Shown piece after piece: positions 33,409 through 41,739 of a DNA stretch of 64,000 nucleotides. Each line of letters begins with the position of its first letter. The stretch's first letter is position 1. The position numbers were made by a program, and so were the translations under genes. The DNA comes from Microcaldota archaeon (GTDB taxonomy: Archaea > Micrarchaeota > Micrarchaeia > Micrarchaeales > Micrarchaeaceae): assembly GCA_021818545.1 (NCBI GenBank), contig JAKATX010000013.1, forward strand, positions 86,276 through 150,275, given 5' to 3'. The notes beneath the pieces were generated by a model. The model was not told where the DNA came from. It made no database searches and saw only the letters and a program-made list of their open reading frames with translations.

Positions 33409-34512
33409 ATGGAAACAAAAAGTGAAGCTCTATCAAACAAGCTGCAGGAGCTCGAGGGGGAATATTCGAAGACAAAGATAAACAAGGCAACGAACAAACA
33501 CGTAGGTGCTTTGCGGGCTAAGATAGCCAAGGTAAAGCATGAAATAATAGAGTCCGGAAAACGGGCGGCAGGATCCGGATTCTTTGTAAGAAAAAGCGGC
33601 GATGCTACTGTTGCACTCATGGGTTTTCCAAATGTCGGCAAATCTTCACTCCTGAATGCCATATCAAACGCAAAATCGAAGACGTCAAACTATGCGTTCA
33701 CCACGCTCACTGTGATACCGGGCATGATGCTCTACAATGACGCGCACATACAGATATTTGACCTTCCCGGGATTATAGAGAACGCCCATAAAGGTCTTGG
33801 CGGCGGTCGTACAGTCATTTCTGCAATGAAGTCAACAGATTTAATCGTCTTCGTAATAGACGTCAGATACCCTGATCAATTGGGCATACTACTCAACGAG
33901 CTTCGCGCCCTGAATGTTTTTGTCAACAAGAAAAAACCAAGCGTCTACATAAGGCAATCCGCGTCATATCCCAAAGTTGTCGTCGAGATAAACAAGTCTA
34001 AGATTAGCAGCAGGGATATAGAAACAATATGCAATGGATTTGGGATATACCAGGCGCACGTTAAAATAGAGAGCGACCTAGGCGAGGATGAGTTAATATC
34101 GCTTGTTGCCGGCCGTTCATTTTATATGAACGCTATAGTGTTGCTAAACAAGATAGATCTGAACCCGAAGTACGCAGATGTGGCAAGATATATCAATTCC
34201 AAGTACGGTACAAAAATAATATCGATAAGCGCCACAAACATGACAAATCTGGAAGAGGTGCGTGCCGCAATATACAGAAACCTCAGCATAATGACAGTGT
34301 ATTTAAAGCCAAAAGCGCCCCATGAACCAATAACCCCAATGATACTGCATAGCAATTCCACTGTGAGGGACGCTGCGAGCAAGATACATACGGAAATTGC
34401 GGAGTCTATAAAAGTGGCATACGTTACCGGCCCAAGCGTCAAGTTCTCTAATCAGAAAGTCGGTGCGGATCACATCTTGCAGGGAGGGGACACAATAACG
34501 TTCATAAAATGA
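33409..34512 (+). CDS. DRG/Rbg family GTPase
   Basis: Translation-associated GTPase of the developmentally regulated GTP-binding type, 367 aa. An N-terminal helical region (LQELEGEYSKTKINKATNKHV) precedes the G domain: ALMGFPNVGKSSLL (G1), FTTLTVIPGMM (G2), FDLPGIIENAHKGLGGGR (G3), LLNKIDL (G4) and SATN (G5), with an inserted helical/S5D2-like domain between. A C-terminal TGS domain (YLKPKAPHEPITPMIL, VRDAASKIHTEI, VGADHILQGGDTITFIK) closes the protein. All expected DRG parts are there. Confidence 0.95.
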   Translation: METKSEALSNKLQELEGEYSKTKINKATNKHVGALRAKIAKVKHEIIESGKRAAGSGFFVRKSGDATVALMGFPNVGKSSLLNAISNAKSKTSNYAFTTLTVIPGMMLYNDAHIQIFDLPGIIENAHKGLGGGRTVISAMKSTDLIVFVIDVRYPDQLGILLNELRALNVFVNKKKPSVYIRQSASYPKVVVEINKSKISSRDIETICNGFGIYQAHVKIESDLGEDELISLVAGRSFYMNAIVLLNKIDLNPKYADVARYINSKYGTKIISISATNMTNLEEVRAAIYRNLSIMTVYLKPKAPHEPITPMILHSNSTVRDAASKIHTEIAESIKVAYVTGPSVKFSNQKVGADHILQGGDTITFIK

Positions 34513-34576
34513 TTCCTGCTCTCTAATGCCTGAAACCGGAGAAAGTAATAAATGCTTTGTCGGGGATATTGGACTC

Positions 34577-35050
34577 ATGGCGATTAAATATTGGGAATTC
34601 GAAGACGCACCACTAAAGGAGAAGCTCAAAAACGTAACGGCAAGGGAAGTCGCCAAGGTATTCTTTGACAATGAAACCGAAGCGTACAGACTCGCCGCCC
34701 TTTTGCTTCAGGTGAAAAAAGACGGGCAAATGAGGTTAAAGGATGTTCCAGGATCGATACCAATCGCAACTGCCAAAAGATACTTGGATTTCGCGGTGCA
34801 GGTGGGATTGCTTAAACACGAAGATAATGCGTATTCGCTCACTGATAGATTCTCAAAGCCTTTCAAGAACATAGCAATTTACATAAAAGCATGGATGGAA
34901 AGCGCTTCAGAGGAGGATTTGGCCATAGAATTCCCCAACGCGAGGACTGACAAGCAGCAAAAAAGAGGTGGAAAACAGATACCTAAAAATCTGGACACCA
35001 CAGCTACTGCGTCGCAGCCGGCTCCTGACATGCAGCAGCCTGTATCATAA
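34577..35050 (+). CDS. Unrecognised protein with winged-helix-like core
   Basis: A 157-aa soluble protein. Residues 30-95 look like a winged helix: EAYRLAALLLQVKKDGQMRLKDV, then a recognition-helix-like PIATAKRYLDFAVQVGLL and a wing EDNAYSLTDRF. The C-terminal 45 residues are polar, Gln/Pro-rich and probably disordered. Start at ATG 34577 (MAIKYWEFED) preferred over 34526. It begins 64 nt after drg and may be co-transcribed. No family can be named; a transcription regulator is possible from the fold alone. Confidence 0.6.
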   Translation: MAIKYWEFEDAPLKEKLKNVTAREVAKVFFDNETEAYRLAALLLQVKKDGQMRLKDVPGSIPIATAKRYLDFAVQVGLLKHEDNAYSLTDRFSKPFKNIAIYIKAWMESASEEDLAIEFPNARTDKQQKRGGKQIPKNLDTTATASQPAPDMQQPVS

Positions 35051-35074
35051 TAGTGTAAATTACTGCGCGATAAT

Positions 35075-35176
35075 CGGGCCCGGCGGGATTTTCATGCTTC
35101 TATGAAGAAACCCATTTTGAACCCGCGACCATCAGATTAGAAGTCTGCCGCTCTATCCAACCTGAGCTACGGGCCC
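35075..35176 (-). tRNA. tRNA-Arg (TCT) with T-loop intron
   Basis: A 102-nt gene: exon 1 35176-35116, intron 35115-35089 (27 nt), exon 2 35088-35075. Acceptor GGGCCCG/CGGGCCC, D-arm GCTC/GAGC, anticodon loop CTTCTAA (TCT). The intron sits in the T-loop (after position 59). It forms a full bulge-helix-bulge: outer helix is the T-stem GCGGG/CCCGC, central 4-bp helix TTCA/TGAA, 3-nt bulges AAA and AAT on opposite strands, and inner stem with CTTC/GAAG. Cutting after the second base of each bulge gives exactly the standard T-loop TTCAAAT. The 5' G is the last base of the tatD stop codon, so both share a transcript. Confidence 0.93.
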
Positions 35177-35973
35177 TAATAACGCATAAACCCTTTTTCC
35201 TTGTTAATATTAAAGAACTTCTTTGCATTGGCAGTAAGTGCCTGGGCGGCCCTCTCATAATCTATGCCCTTTATCCCGCCTATCATCCTTACGGATCGCT
35301 CTACATCGCTAGGGCTAGCACCCACGACCGGAGCATCTGATTCGGTAAGCATCATGTCTATGCCAATCTCCTTTATCACGCGTTTCCTCCTCCCTGATTC
35401 TACAGGGGGGATTGATATCATGTAACCACGCTCTACCGCGGTTTTAGCCTCCTCTACATCCCCATCAAAATAGTGCATCTGTACGCGCAGCCCGTCCCTC
35501 TTCCCAAGGATCTCAAGCACATCACTTATCGCCTTCCTGGCATGCACGCTTACGGGAAGATCCAACTGCTCTGCCAAATCAAGGAAGCGGCCAAACGCGG
35601 TTTTCTGCCTGGATCTCTTCTTTGCATCTGTGGCTACCATATAATCCAAGCCTATCTCGCCTATAGCTACTATGCGCTCCGCGTTGTCCTTGATAAGTTT
35701 GAAATTGAACTCGAGCTCATCATCTCCAATGGTGATTATATTGTGCGGGTCAATGCCCAATGCAGGGAAGATATTCTTATAATCGCTCAATTCTAGCGAC
35801 TTTAAATTGGATTTGGTGTCCACTCCATCAGTTATTATGGTGGAAACGCCGTATTCGATCGCTTCGTTTATCTGATGCATACCCTCAATCAAATCGAGGT
35901 GGGAGTGCGCATCAGCTAGCTCGACTTTGGTTTTTTGCAGCATCCCAAGCTCCTTTACCATTGTTGTCTGCAT
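35176..35973 (-). CDS. TatD family metal-dependent hydrolase
   Basis: TIM-barrel metal hydrolase of the TatD DNase family (265 aa). Metal ligands: DAHSHLDL (HxH, about 21-28), Glu in AIGEIGLDYM, His in VSVHARKA, His in MHYFDG and Asp in TESDAPV. The archaeal members are poorly studied; 3'-5' exonuclease activity is known for bacterial and eukaryotic ones. Several Met codons lie before the barrel, so the start may be up to 10 residues further in. Its TAG stop overlaps the first base of the tRNA-Arg. Confidence 0.85.
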   Translation of the reverse strand: MQTTMVKELGMLQKTKVELADAHSHLDLIEGMHQINEAIEYGVSTIITDGVDTKSNLKSLELSDYKNIFPALGIDPHNIITIGDDELEFNFKLIKDNAERIVAIGEIGLDYMVATDAKKRSRQKTAFGRFLDLAEQLDLPVSVHARKAISDVLEILGKRDGLRVQMHYFDGDVEEAKTAVERGYMISIPPVESGRRKRVIKEIGIDMMLTESDAPVVGASPSDVERSVRMIGGIKGIDYERAAQALTANAKKFFNINKEKGFMRY

Positions 35974-36058
35974 TGAAGCACCCGTACTTACTGAATCGTA
36001 TCTATAAATATTTAGTTGAGATTAAAACAATCAATCAATTGTAATATAAAATACTAGC

Positions 36059-36595
36059 ATGCTATGGGTCTCGATGCATATGGTGCATACATTGTATTCT
36101 GCCTTCAGGCAGGTGTACAGCATAAAATACACTGCCATTAACATAATCGTATTCCTGATCTATTACTTGGTATTCATCACACTTATTGATTTGCAGGAAG
36201 GCCCTGCTCTAATATTATCAATTCCCCAATACGCCATCTACTTGCTATTGCTCACTGCTTCAATAGCGCTAACGTTATCAATATATTCGATCAACAATAC
36301 CAGGCGTAACTACGCGAAAGTCACTGCATCTGGCGTGAGCGTACTAACTACTTTTGTCGGAAGTTTGGTAGAGGGATGCGGTTGCACCGCCCCGCTAATT
36401 TTTTCCATATTTTCGGTTTTTGGAGCTACTGCCGAAGCCGTACCAATATACGCCTTCTTTGTAAACTACTCAACGCAGATATTCGCAGCAATGGTGCTCA
36501 TGAATGTAATGGTGATATCATACTATTTGCTGAGGTTTTCCACCAAGAAGTGCAAATTGCGTACAGCCCCTGCAAAGTCCCGCAAGGCAAAATAA
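36059..36595 (+). CDS. Unrecognised membrane protein with GCGC motif
   Basis: A 178-aa protein with four to five predicted membrane segments (about 25-45, 55-78, 92-108, 120-150, 155-172). A Cys pair in the hydrophobic part, VEGCGCTAPLIFSIFSVFG (about 104-122), and a third Cys near the basic C-terminus are the only striking residues; a metal or redox role is conceivable but not shown. An upstream TATA-like TAAATATTTAG at about 36005-36014 belongs to either this gene or tatD. I cannot name a family. Confidence 0.6.
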   Translation: MLWVSMHMVHTLYSAFRQVYSIKYTAINIIVFLIYYLVFITLIDLQEGPALILSIPQYAIYLLLLTASIALTLSIYSINNTRRNYAKVTASGVSVLTTFVGSLVEGCGCTAPLIFSIFSVFGATAEAVPIYAFFVNYSTQIFAAMVLMNVMVISYYLLRFSTKKCKLRTAPAKSRKAK

Positions 36596-36677
36596 CGCGC
36601 ATTATTCCGCTATCCTTCCACAAAAGATATTAATGTTAACTTCAAAACGTATCTCTGTCTATTCGGGTGCTGCTTAG

Positions 36678-38153
36678 ATGGTACTAGAAATAATGGACAC
36701 TGTGTCCAAATTCCTCCCATCGATAAGGTCTCCAGCGAAGCCGCTGTCGCTAAGGGAGAAGATGGTATGGACCGTAAGCATACTGGCCGTATATTTCCTG
36801 CTTTACAACACATATGCAATAGGGGTGAGCCCGGCCCAGATAACGCAGCCGCTTGAACAGCTCATAAGCATAATATTCGCAGCGAGGATCGGCAGTCTAA
36901 TAACAGTGGGCATAAGTCCCATAGTGCTGTCCAGCATAGTGCTCCAGTTGCTTGCAGGTTCCGACCTAATAAAGGTAGACATGAACGACCCGGCGCAGAA
37001 GGCCCGCTTCCAGACGCTGCAGAAGCTTGCGGCCATAGTGATAGCGGTAATAGAAGCCGTGATATACGTCTCTACGCAGTACGTAGCCGTCACTTCGCCC
37101 TCGTACGCCATAGTGGTGATGCTGCAATTGATAGCCGGTGCGTTGATAATAATAATAATGGACGAAATGATGACGAAGTACGGGATAACGTCCGGAATAA
37201 ACCTATTCATCGCGAGCGGCGTATCATACGCTATAGTAGCAGGCACGGCAGGCATAATACTGCCCGAAGCTGCGGCTGCGATAGCTGCAGGTACTACAGC
37301 TTCATTTTCCAATGCCTTGTTGGCATTCGGCCCGCTGTTCTTCGCCGTACTCGTGTTCCTGATCAGCATCTACGCTTATGAAACCAAGGTGGAGCTTCCG
37401 CTCGCATTTGAGCAGCTCAGGGGCATAGGCGGAAGGCTTCCGATACCATTCCTTTACGTTAGCGTGCTTCCTGTCATATTGGCGTCCTCGCTAGAGCTGA
37501 GCCTTACGGTGTGGCTGAGGTTCCTGAACGGTATTAGCGGTTCCTTCGGCAATATAGCGAAGTTCATAGCGCTATACAGTCCAGTCAGCAGCACCGCTGG
37601 TGGCGGCACCTCGCTTCAGCTCACGGGCGGTTTGGCGTACTTAATATCACCGTCTTTTCCGCTGCCGTATTCGTCAAATTACGGCGGCGTTGGAGGTTAT
37701 GCCGCTTACTTCAACTATCTCCTGACAACCAACACTGCAAAGTTGGTGTTGCCGTGGGGCGGCTTTGTTTTAGTGCCAGAATGGATCCACGTAATAATAT
37801 ACACGCTGGTACTGGTCGTCCTTTGCGTGATATTCGGCAAGTTCTGGATAGAGATGACAGGCCAGAGCCCTAAGAATATGGCACAGCAACTTGCTGAAAT
37901 GGGATGGCAGATACCCGGATTCAGGCGCGATCCAAGAATAGTGGAAAGCGTTCTTAACAAATACATTCCCACCATAACCGTTCTTGGCAGCATATTCGTC
38001 GGACTTCTGGCCGCATTGGCCACGCTGACAGGCGCAGTTGGCTCTGGTATGGGCATACTGCTTACAGTCGGTATAATCTACATGGTATACCAGCAACTGG
38101 AGCAGGAACGCATATACGATGCATATCCGATACTGAACAAGATAGCAAAGTAG
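36678..38153 (+). CDS. secY: Protein translocase subunit SecY
   Basis: Central channel of the Sec translocon, 491 aa with ten segments. Signatures: LREKMVWTVSILAVYFLLYN (N-terminal amphipathic helix and TM1), plug-region sequence after IGSLITVGISPIVLSSIVLQLLAG (the conserved GI.P.I..S...Q.L), VELPLAFEQLRGIGGRLPIPFLYVSVLPVILASSLE, and C-terminal GWQIPGFRRDPRIVESVLNKYIP (the conserved loop GxxIPGxRxG). In many archaea secY adjoins adk; here the adk cluster is 20 kb away. Confidence 0.96.
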   Translation: MVLEIMDTVSKFLPSIRSPAKPLSLREKMVWTVSILAVYFLLYNTYAIGVSPAQITQPLEQLISIIFAARIGSLITVGISPIVLSSIVLQLLAGSDLIKVDMNDPAQKARFQTLQKLAAIVIAVIEAVIYVSTQYVAVTSPSYAIVVMLQLIAGALIIIIMDEMMTKYGITSGINLFIASGVSYAIVAGTAGIILPEAAAAIAAGTTASFSNALLAFGPLFFAVLVFLISIYAYETKVELPLAFEQLRGIGGRLPIPFLYVSVLPVILASSLELSLTVWLRFLNGISGSFGNIAKFIALYSPVSSTAGGGTSLQLTGGLAYLISPSFPLPYSSNYGGVGGYAAYFNYLLTTNTAKLVLPWGGFVLVPEWIHVIIYTLVLVVLCVIFGKFWIEMTGQSPKNMAQQLAEMGWQIPGFRRDPRIVESVLNKYIPTITVLGSIFVGLLAALATLTGAVGSGMGILLTVGIIYMVYQQLEQERIYDAYPILNKIAK

Positions 38154-38262
38154 CTGCAGTATTCGGCGCTCAAGATACTTCCTATAAACTCAAGGAAAGA
38201 TTTAGCGCAGCCGCTACCACTGACCTAGAATATCATTCAAGCAAAAGAGCAGATAGGCAAAA

Positions 38263-38337
38263 TCAGAGTTCTCCGACTCTCCTCTTCTGCGCCCTCTTTA
38301 GCCTTTTGCGCCGCTTTTTCTTCCATTTCCAGCGCAT
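38263..38337 (-). CDS. rpl41e: Ribosomal protein eL41
   Basis: A 24-residue protein beginning MRWKWKKKRRKRLKR and ending AQKRRVGEL. The N-terminal MRxKWxKKRxRRLKR is the hallmark of eL41, the smallest ribosomal protein (about 25 residues), a single basic helix at the subunit interface. The C-terminal third differs from the usual RKMRQRSK. It lies in the 380-bp gap between secY and thrS. TATA box at 38418-38427 gives a leader near 55 nt. No strong ribosome binding site is visible, which keeps confidence below certainty. Confidence 0.8.
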   Translation of the reverse strand: MRWKWKKKRRKRLKRAQKRRVGEL

Positions 38338-38417
38338 TCTTCCGTTTTTCTTCCACTTTCGTGGGATGCTTCCCAAAAATACACCTTCAGAATATCCAAG
38401 AAAGTTTTTCACACCAA

Positions 38418-38427
38418 TCTATATAAG
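38418..38427 (-). promoter_or_regulatory. TATA box of eL41 gene
   Basis: CTTATATAGA on the minus strand, predicting a start near 38393. Confidence 0.5.
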
Positions 38428-38535
38428 CGTTTGCAGGTTTATGCCTCTACTATTATGTATACATCCTAATTCCACGCAAAGCAGACACAACCTATAAATC
38501 CTTGATTATGCCCATTTATTCTCGTAGTTGATGTA

Positions 38536-40230
38536 ATGAAGATTTTGCAGCTTGACGTTGATAATATAACGTACGAACTCATAAAGCCAGAAGCAAAGGT
38601 CTACGAGCAGAGCGATGAAAAGAAGATTTCAGTTGATGATGCCGTCGCGCTTCTGGTCAGCGTTGAGAGCGGGGATACGGATTCCACCGCGGAGCAGGCG
38701 ATAAAGGATGTCATGGCATTCATGGAGAAGAACAAGAAAGAGAGGCTTGTCGTGTATCCTTTCGCGCACTTAAGCAACAACCTCTGCGAACCAAAGGAGG
38801 CCATGCGAATTATCGCCCTAATGCAGGAGAAGGCCGCAGCCAAGGTTTCTTCCACAAAGGCTCCGTTCGGGTGGAACAAGAAGCTAAGCGTAAACATAAA
38901 GGGCCATCCGCTTGCAGAGCTGTCACGGTCATACGGTGCCGCTCCGGCATCCAAATCGCAAAGCAAGCCCGCGCACCAAAAGGTCGACACTTCCATAGTC
39001 ACAAAGAGCGACTGGTCGGGGCTGCCGGAAAGTGATCATAGGACCATAGGCGAGAAACTGAATCTCTTCAGTTTCCAAGCCGTCTCCCCAGCCATGGTGT
39101 ACTGGCACCCCAGAGGCTATACAATCTATAAGCAACTGGTGGAGTTCATCAGGGAAAAGGAGGCGCAGTATGATTTCGAAGAGATAAGCACGCCTAGCTT
39201 GGCCAACGTCGCGCTCTGGCACATGAGCGGTCATGACGAGCATTACAAAGACAACATGTTCGCATTCGAGTCCCAGTTCGGCGAGGTAGGATTGAAGCCC
39301 ATGAACTGCCCCTCTACGATACTGGTATACAAGTCCAGAAAGTGGAGCTACAGGGAGCTTCCATTCCGCACTGCGATATTCGATAAGGTATACAGGAGCG
39401 AGCTCAGTGGTGTCGCCACCGGCCTTTTCAGGGTGAAGGAGCTTACCCAAGACGACGGCCACATATTCTTGAGGGAGGACCAGATAAGCCAGGAGTTGGA
39501 TTCAATTCTTCGCATGATAAAGGAAGTGTATGGCACTTTCGGCCTTAGCTTCGCAGCTAAGCTCTCCACGATGCCCGACGATCACGCGGGCGAAGACGCG
39601 ATCTGGGAGAAGGCCACGCTGCAATTGAGGAACGCGCTGGAATCACACGGCATGAAGTATGACATCAAGGAGAAGGAGGGGTCCTTCTACGCCCCCAAAA
39701 TAGACTTCGACATATTCGACTCGCAGGGCAGGTCATGGCAATGCGCCACGATACAATTGGACTATCAGATGCCGCTAAAGTTCGGGCTCTCATACATAGG
39801 TGAGGACGGGAGGGAGCACATGCCTGTGATAATACACAGGGCCGTACTTGGCAGCCTTGAGCGTTTCATAGGAGTGATGATAGAGCACTATCAGGGCAAG
39901 CTTCCAATATGGCTGTCGCCAACCCATGCAGTAATAATATCAATATCAGAGCAGGCGAATGATTATGCGAAGAGCGTCTACAGCAAACTAAAGGCAATGA
40001 AGCTTCGCGTTGACCTGGATATCAGCGATCGCACCCTGGAGTACAAGATACGGGATGCACAGCTGCAGAAAGCGCCGTACATGGTCGTAATAGGCAAGAA
40101 GGAGGTTGAGGCGAACACTCTCACCATAAGGGATAGGTCCGGTAAGCAGAAGCACGATGTCAAACTGGACGACTTCCTGACGCTGGTGAACAGCCAGATA
40201 GCAAGCAGGAGCGCTTCACTGCTAGAATAA
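38536..40230 (+). CDS. thrS: Threonyl-tRNA synthetase, archaeal type
   Basis: Charges tRNA-Thr. The N-terminal 150 residues are the archaeal DTD-like editing domain (MKILQLDVDNITYEL, VVYPFAHLSNNLCEPKEAM, PFGWNKKLSVNIKGHPLAELSRSYG) that removes serine; then the class II core: motif 2 FRVKELTQDDGHIFLREDQ, zinc-binding Cys in KPMNCP, motif 3 HRAVLGSLERFIGVMIEHYQGKLP; and the anticodon-binding domain from about 455. 564 aa, shorter than most by trimming of linkers. TATA-like CCTATAAATC at 38489-38498. The next gene follows after 5 nt. Confidence 0.95.
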   Translation: MKILQLDVDNITYELIKPEAKVYEQSDEKKISVDDAVALLVSVESGDTDSTAEQAIKDVMAFMEKNKKERLVVYPFAHLSNNLCEPKEAMRIIALMQEKAAAKVSSTKAPFGWNKKLSVNIKGHPLAELSRSYGAAPASKSQSKPAHQKVDTSIVTKSDWSGLPESDHRTIGEKLNLFSFQAVSPAMVYWHPRGYTIYKQLVEFIREKEAQYDFEEISTPSLANVALWHMSGHDEHYKDNMFAFESQFGEVGLKPMNCPSTILVYKSRKWSYRELPFRTAIFDKVYRSELSGVATGLFRVKELTQDDGHIFLREDQISQELDSILRMIKEVYGTFGLSFAAKLSTMPDDHAGEDAIWEKATLQLRNALESHGMKYDIKEKEGSFYAPKIDFDIFDSQGRSWQCATIQLDYQMPLKFGLSYIGEDGREHMPVIIHRAVLGSLERFIGVMIEHYQGKLPIWLSPTHAVIISISEQANDYAKSVYSKLKAMKLRVDLDISDRTLEYKIRDAQLQKAPYMVVIGKKEVEANTLTIRDRSGKQKHDVKLDDFLTLVNSQIASRSASLLE

Positions 40231-40235
40231 ACGAG

Positions 40236-40865
40236 ATGATGTATGTGACGTTACTAATACTGATAAGGCATGGCCAGAGCATGACAAATAAGGAAAGCTT
40301 CCTCAGCGATTCGGAGGACAAATATCCGCTGACCGAGCTGGGCGTCTCCCAGGCCGAAGCCACTGCAAAGGAGTTGAAGCGCAATTTCAAGGTATCCAAG
40401 ATATACTCAAGCACTACGTACAGGGCAAAGCAAACGGCAGGCATACTTGCCAAAGAGTTAGGGATGGACATAGTGCTCGACAAGCGGCTGAAGGAGCGCG
40501 GATGGGGCCTGATTGAGGGGAAGCCCGCCCTTCTCGGAGCCTGGCGCTTCAACATGTCGGAAGAGGAGGCGAAGAGCGTCGAAAATTGGGAATCAATAAA
40601 GAAGCGTGTCGCTTCTTTCGCTTCCGACGTTTCAAAAGAGAATGGTGTCATAGTTGGCGTGAGCCATGTGGATCCTATAGCTGCCCTAGCGGTCGAGTCG
40701 TTCGGGATAAATGCGGACGAGCTTAGCGTATACGCACTGGTGGCTCCATTCGCATCTATGAACTTCTTTGGTTATGAATCCAAATCATATAGGGTTCTTG
40801 CAACCGGACTGCCAAAGGTGCCGCAGCAAGTCCTCACAAAGGCCATGGCCTACGTTAAGCAATAA
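40236..40865 (+). CDS. Histidine phosphatase family (phosphoglycerate-mutase-like)
   Basis: Histidine acid-phosphatase fold, 209 aa. Catalytic LILIRHGQSMTNKE (about 8-20, phospho-accepting His), YSSTTYRAKQTA, KERGWGLIEG (Glu) and VGVSHVDPIAAL (second His). Substrate specificity (phosphoglycerate, alpha-ribazole phosphate or other phosphoesters) cannot be told from sequence. Co-directional with thrS, 5-nt gap. Its stop lies just before the 3' end of the RNase P RNA on the other strand. Confidence 0.88.
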   Translation: MMYVTLLILIRHGQSMTNKESFLSDSEDKYPLTELGVSQAEATAKELKRNFKVSKIYSSTTYRAKQTAGILAKELGMDIVLDKRLKERGWGLIEGKPALLGAWRFNMSEEEAKSVENWESIKKRVASFASDVSKENGVIVGVSHVDPIAALAVESFGINADELSVYALVAPFASMNFFGYESKSYRVLATGLPKVPQQVLTKAMAYVKQ

Positions 40866-41098
40866 TAGTGGCAGGCCGTAGCCCCCTTTCTGTTTTAGGC
40901 AGCATTAGACTGAGCGGCTTAAAGCCTTGCATACTCATCGTGCTTGCATCGGCGCGTTTAATCCATTGCGGCACGCTCGTCGCGTCATCGCACATGTGCC
41001 GTTCTGGTGTCGTTTCTGTTCCGAATAGGGCCTTGAACCCTTCGCACTCTGTATGAGGGGAGCTTCCTCCTTTCGGTAGGCTGCCCACCTGCCACCTC
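40866..41098 (-). ncRNA. rnpB: RNase P RNA
   Basis: Catalytic RNA that trims tRNA 5' leaders. The ends pair to make P1: 5' GTGGCAGG at 41095-41088 with 3' CCTGCCAC at 40875-40868. Conserved blocks appear in order: GAGGAAGCTCCCC (CR-I/P4 5' part), GAACAGAAACGACACC (specificity-domain block), and AAAACAGAAAGGGGGCTACGG (CR-V/P4 3' part) just before P1 closes. About 230 nt, smaller than most archaeal versions (about 300), but both domains look present. TATA-like CTAAATATTTAA at 41113-41124 lies about 22 nt before the 5' end. The open frame on this strand is a by-product. Confidence 0.85.
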
Positions 41099-41112
41099 TT
41101 ATTCATAAGGCT

Positions 41113-41124
41113 ATTAAATATTTA
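41113..41124. promoter_or_regulatory. Shared palindromic TATA box (rnpB and bofA-like gene)
   Basis: TTAAATATTTAG/CTAAATATTTAA is nearly symmetric and lies at the right distance from the RNase P RNA 5' end on one side and the ATG at 41149 on the other. Confidence 0.5.
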
Positions 41125-41148
41125 GAGCTTAAGATTAAGAGTGATTTC

Positions 41149-41433
41149 ATGATGTTGGATATTCTGGCCGGCGGGATTTTAGGCGAAGTTATAGTGGTAG
41201 CGCTCATAGCTGCCGTTCTTTTCATAGTATTCAAGCTTAGCAGCATGGTACTCAAGCTAGTTGTCGGCATAATAGTAAACAGCATAGCAGGCGTAATCGC
41301 GATGTTGCTGCTTAACTACCTATTCAACATGGGAATAAACGTAGGAGTTACAACGCTAATACCTACTGCAATATTTGGCTTGCCAGGAGTCGGCACCATA
41401 ATAATATTGAAGCTACTCGGAGTGCCAGTATAG
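41149..41433 (+). CDS. BofA-like small membrane protein
   Basis: A 94-aa hydrophobic protein with three segments. The end GVTTLIPTAIFGLPGVGTIIILKLLGV and the middle LVVGIIVNSIAGVIAMLLLNYL match the BofA family (pro-sigmaK processing inhibitor fold), widely present in archaea with unknown role. A GAGTGATTTC ribosome binding site precedes ATG 41149/41152. Confidence 0.75.
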   Translation: MMLDILAGGILGEVIVVALIAAVLFIVFKLSSMVLKLVVGIIVNSIAGVIAMLLLNYLFNMGINVGVTTLIPTAIFGLPGVGTIIILKLLGVPV

Positions 41434-41449
41434 CCGACCAACCGGGATC

Positions 41450-41650
41450 TCATTCCCGCATGGCCAGTTTGACATCAGATGCTCCCACAGTCTTCCTTTT
41501 GGCGTGTTTTGAAAGCTTCACGGCCTTGGCGGCAGTCTCAAAAGCCAGTTTATTCGTATACTTCTGCAGCTCCGCAACTGCTTCGTTGCTTATCCGCTCT
41601 GCACCGGCTTCCTTGAGAATCTTCCTTACGACTGCGCTAGATACATACAT
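41450..41650 (-). CDS. Archaeal histone
   Basis: DNA-wrapping histone-fold protein of 66 aa: SSAVVRKILKEAGAERISNEAVAELQKYTNKLAFE and KHAKRKTVGASDVKLAMRE (helix 1-3 with the RT-type pair near the C-terminus). The frame opens at 41716 but the TATA box at 41694-41704 predicts transcription from about 41672, so the ATG at 41650 (MYVSSAVVRKIL) is the start. Confidence 0.92.
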   Translation of the reverse strand: MYVSSAVVRKILKEAGAERISNEAVAELQKYTNKLAFETAAKAVKLSKHAKRKTVGASDVKLAMRE

Positions 41651-41693
41651 CAAAACACTGATAAAAATTGAGTTGCAGATAGATGGTGAAGTA

Positions 41694-41704
41694 GATATAA
41701 ATAG
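41694..41704 (-). promoter_or_regulatory. TATA box of histone gene
   Basis: CTATTTATATC on the minus strand; excludes the upstream in-frame ATG at 41716 as start. Confidence 0.6.
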
Positions 41705-41739
41705 TTTACGACGCATGCCAAAAGTTTATCCCGAATCGA

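Noticed and set aside
38306..38497. 63-codon plus-strand frame between secY and thrS
   Set aside because: Antisense to eL41 and its leader; composition is the complement of the basic gene, not protein-like.
40868..41106. Two short frames over the RNase P RNA
   Set aside because: They follow from structured RNA sequence; no homology or codon pattern.
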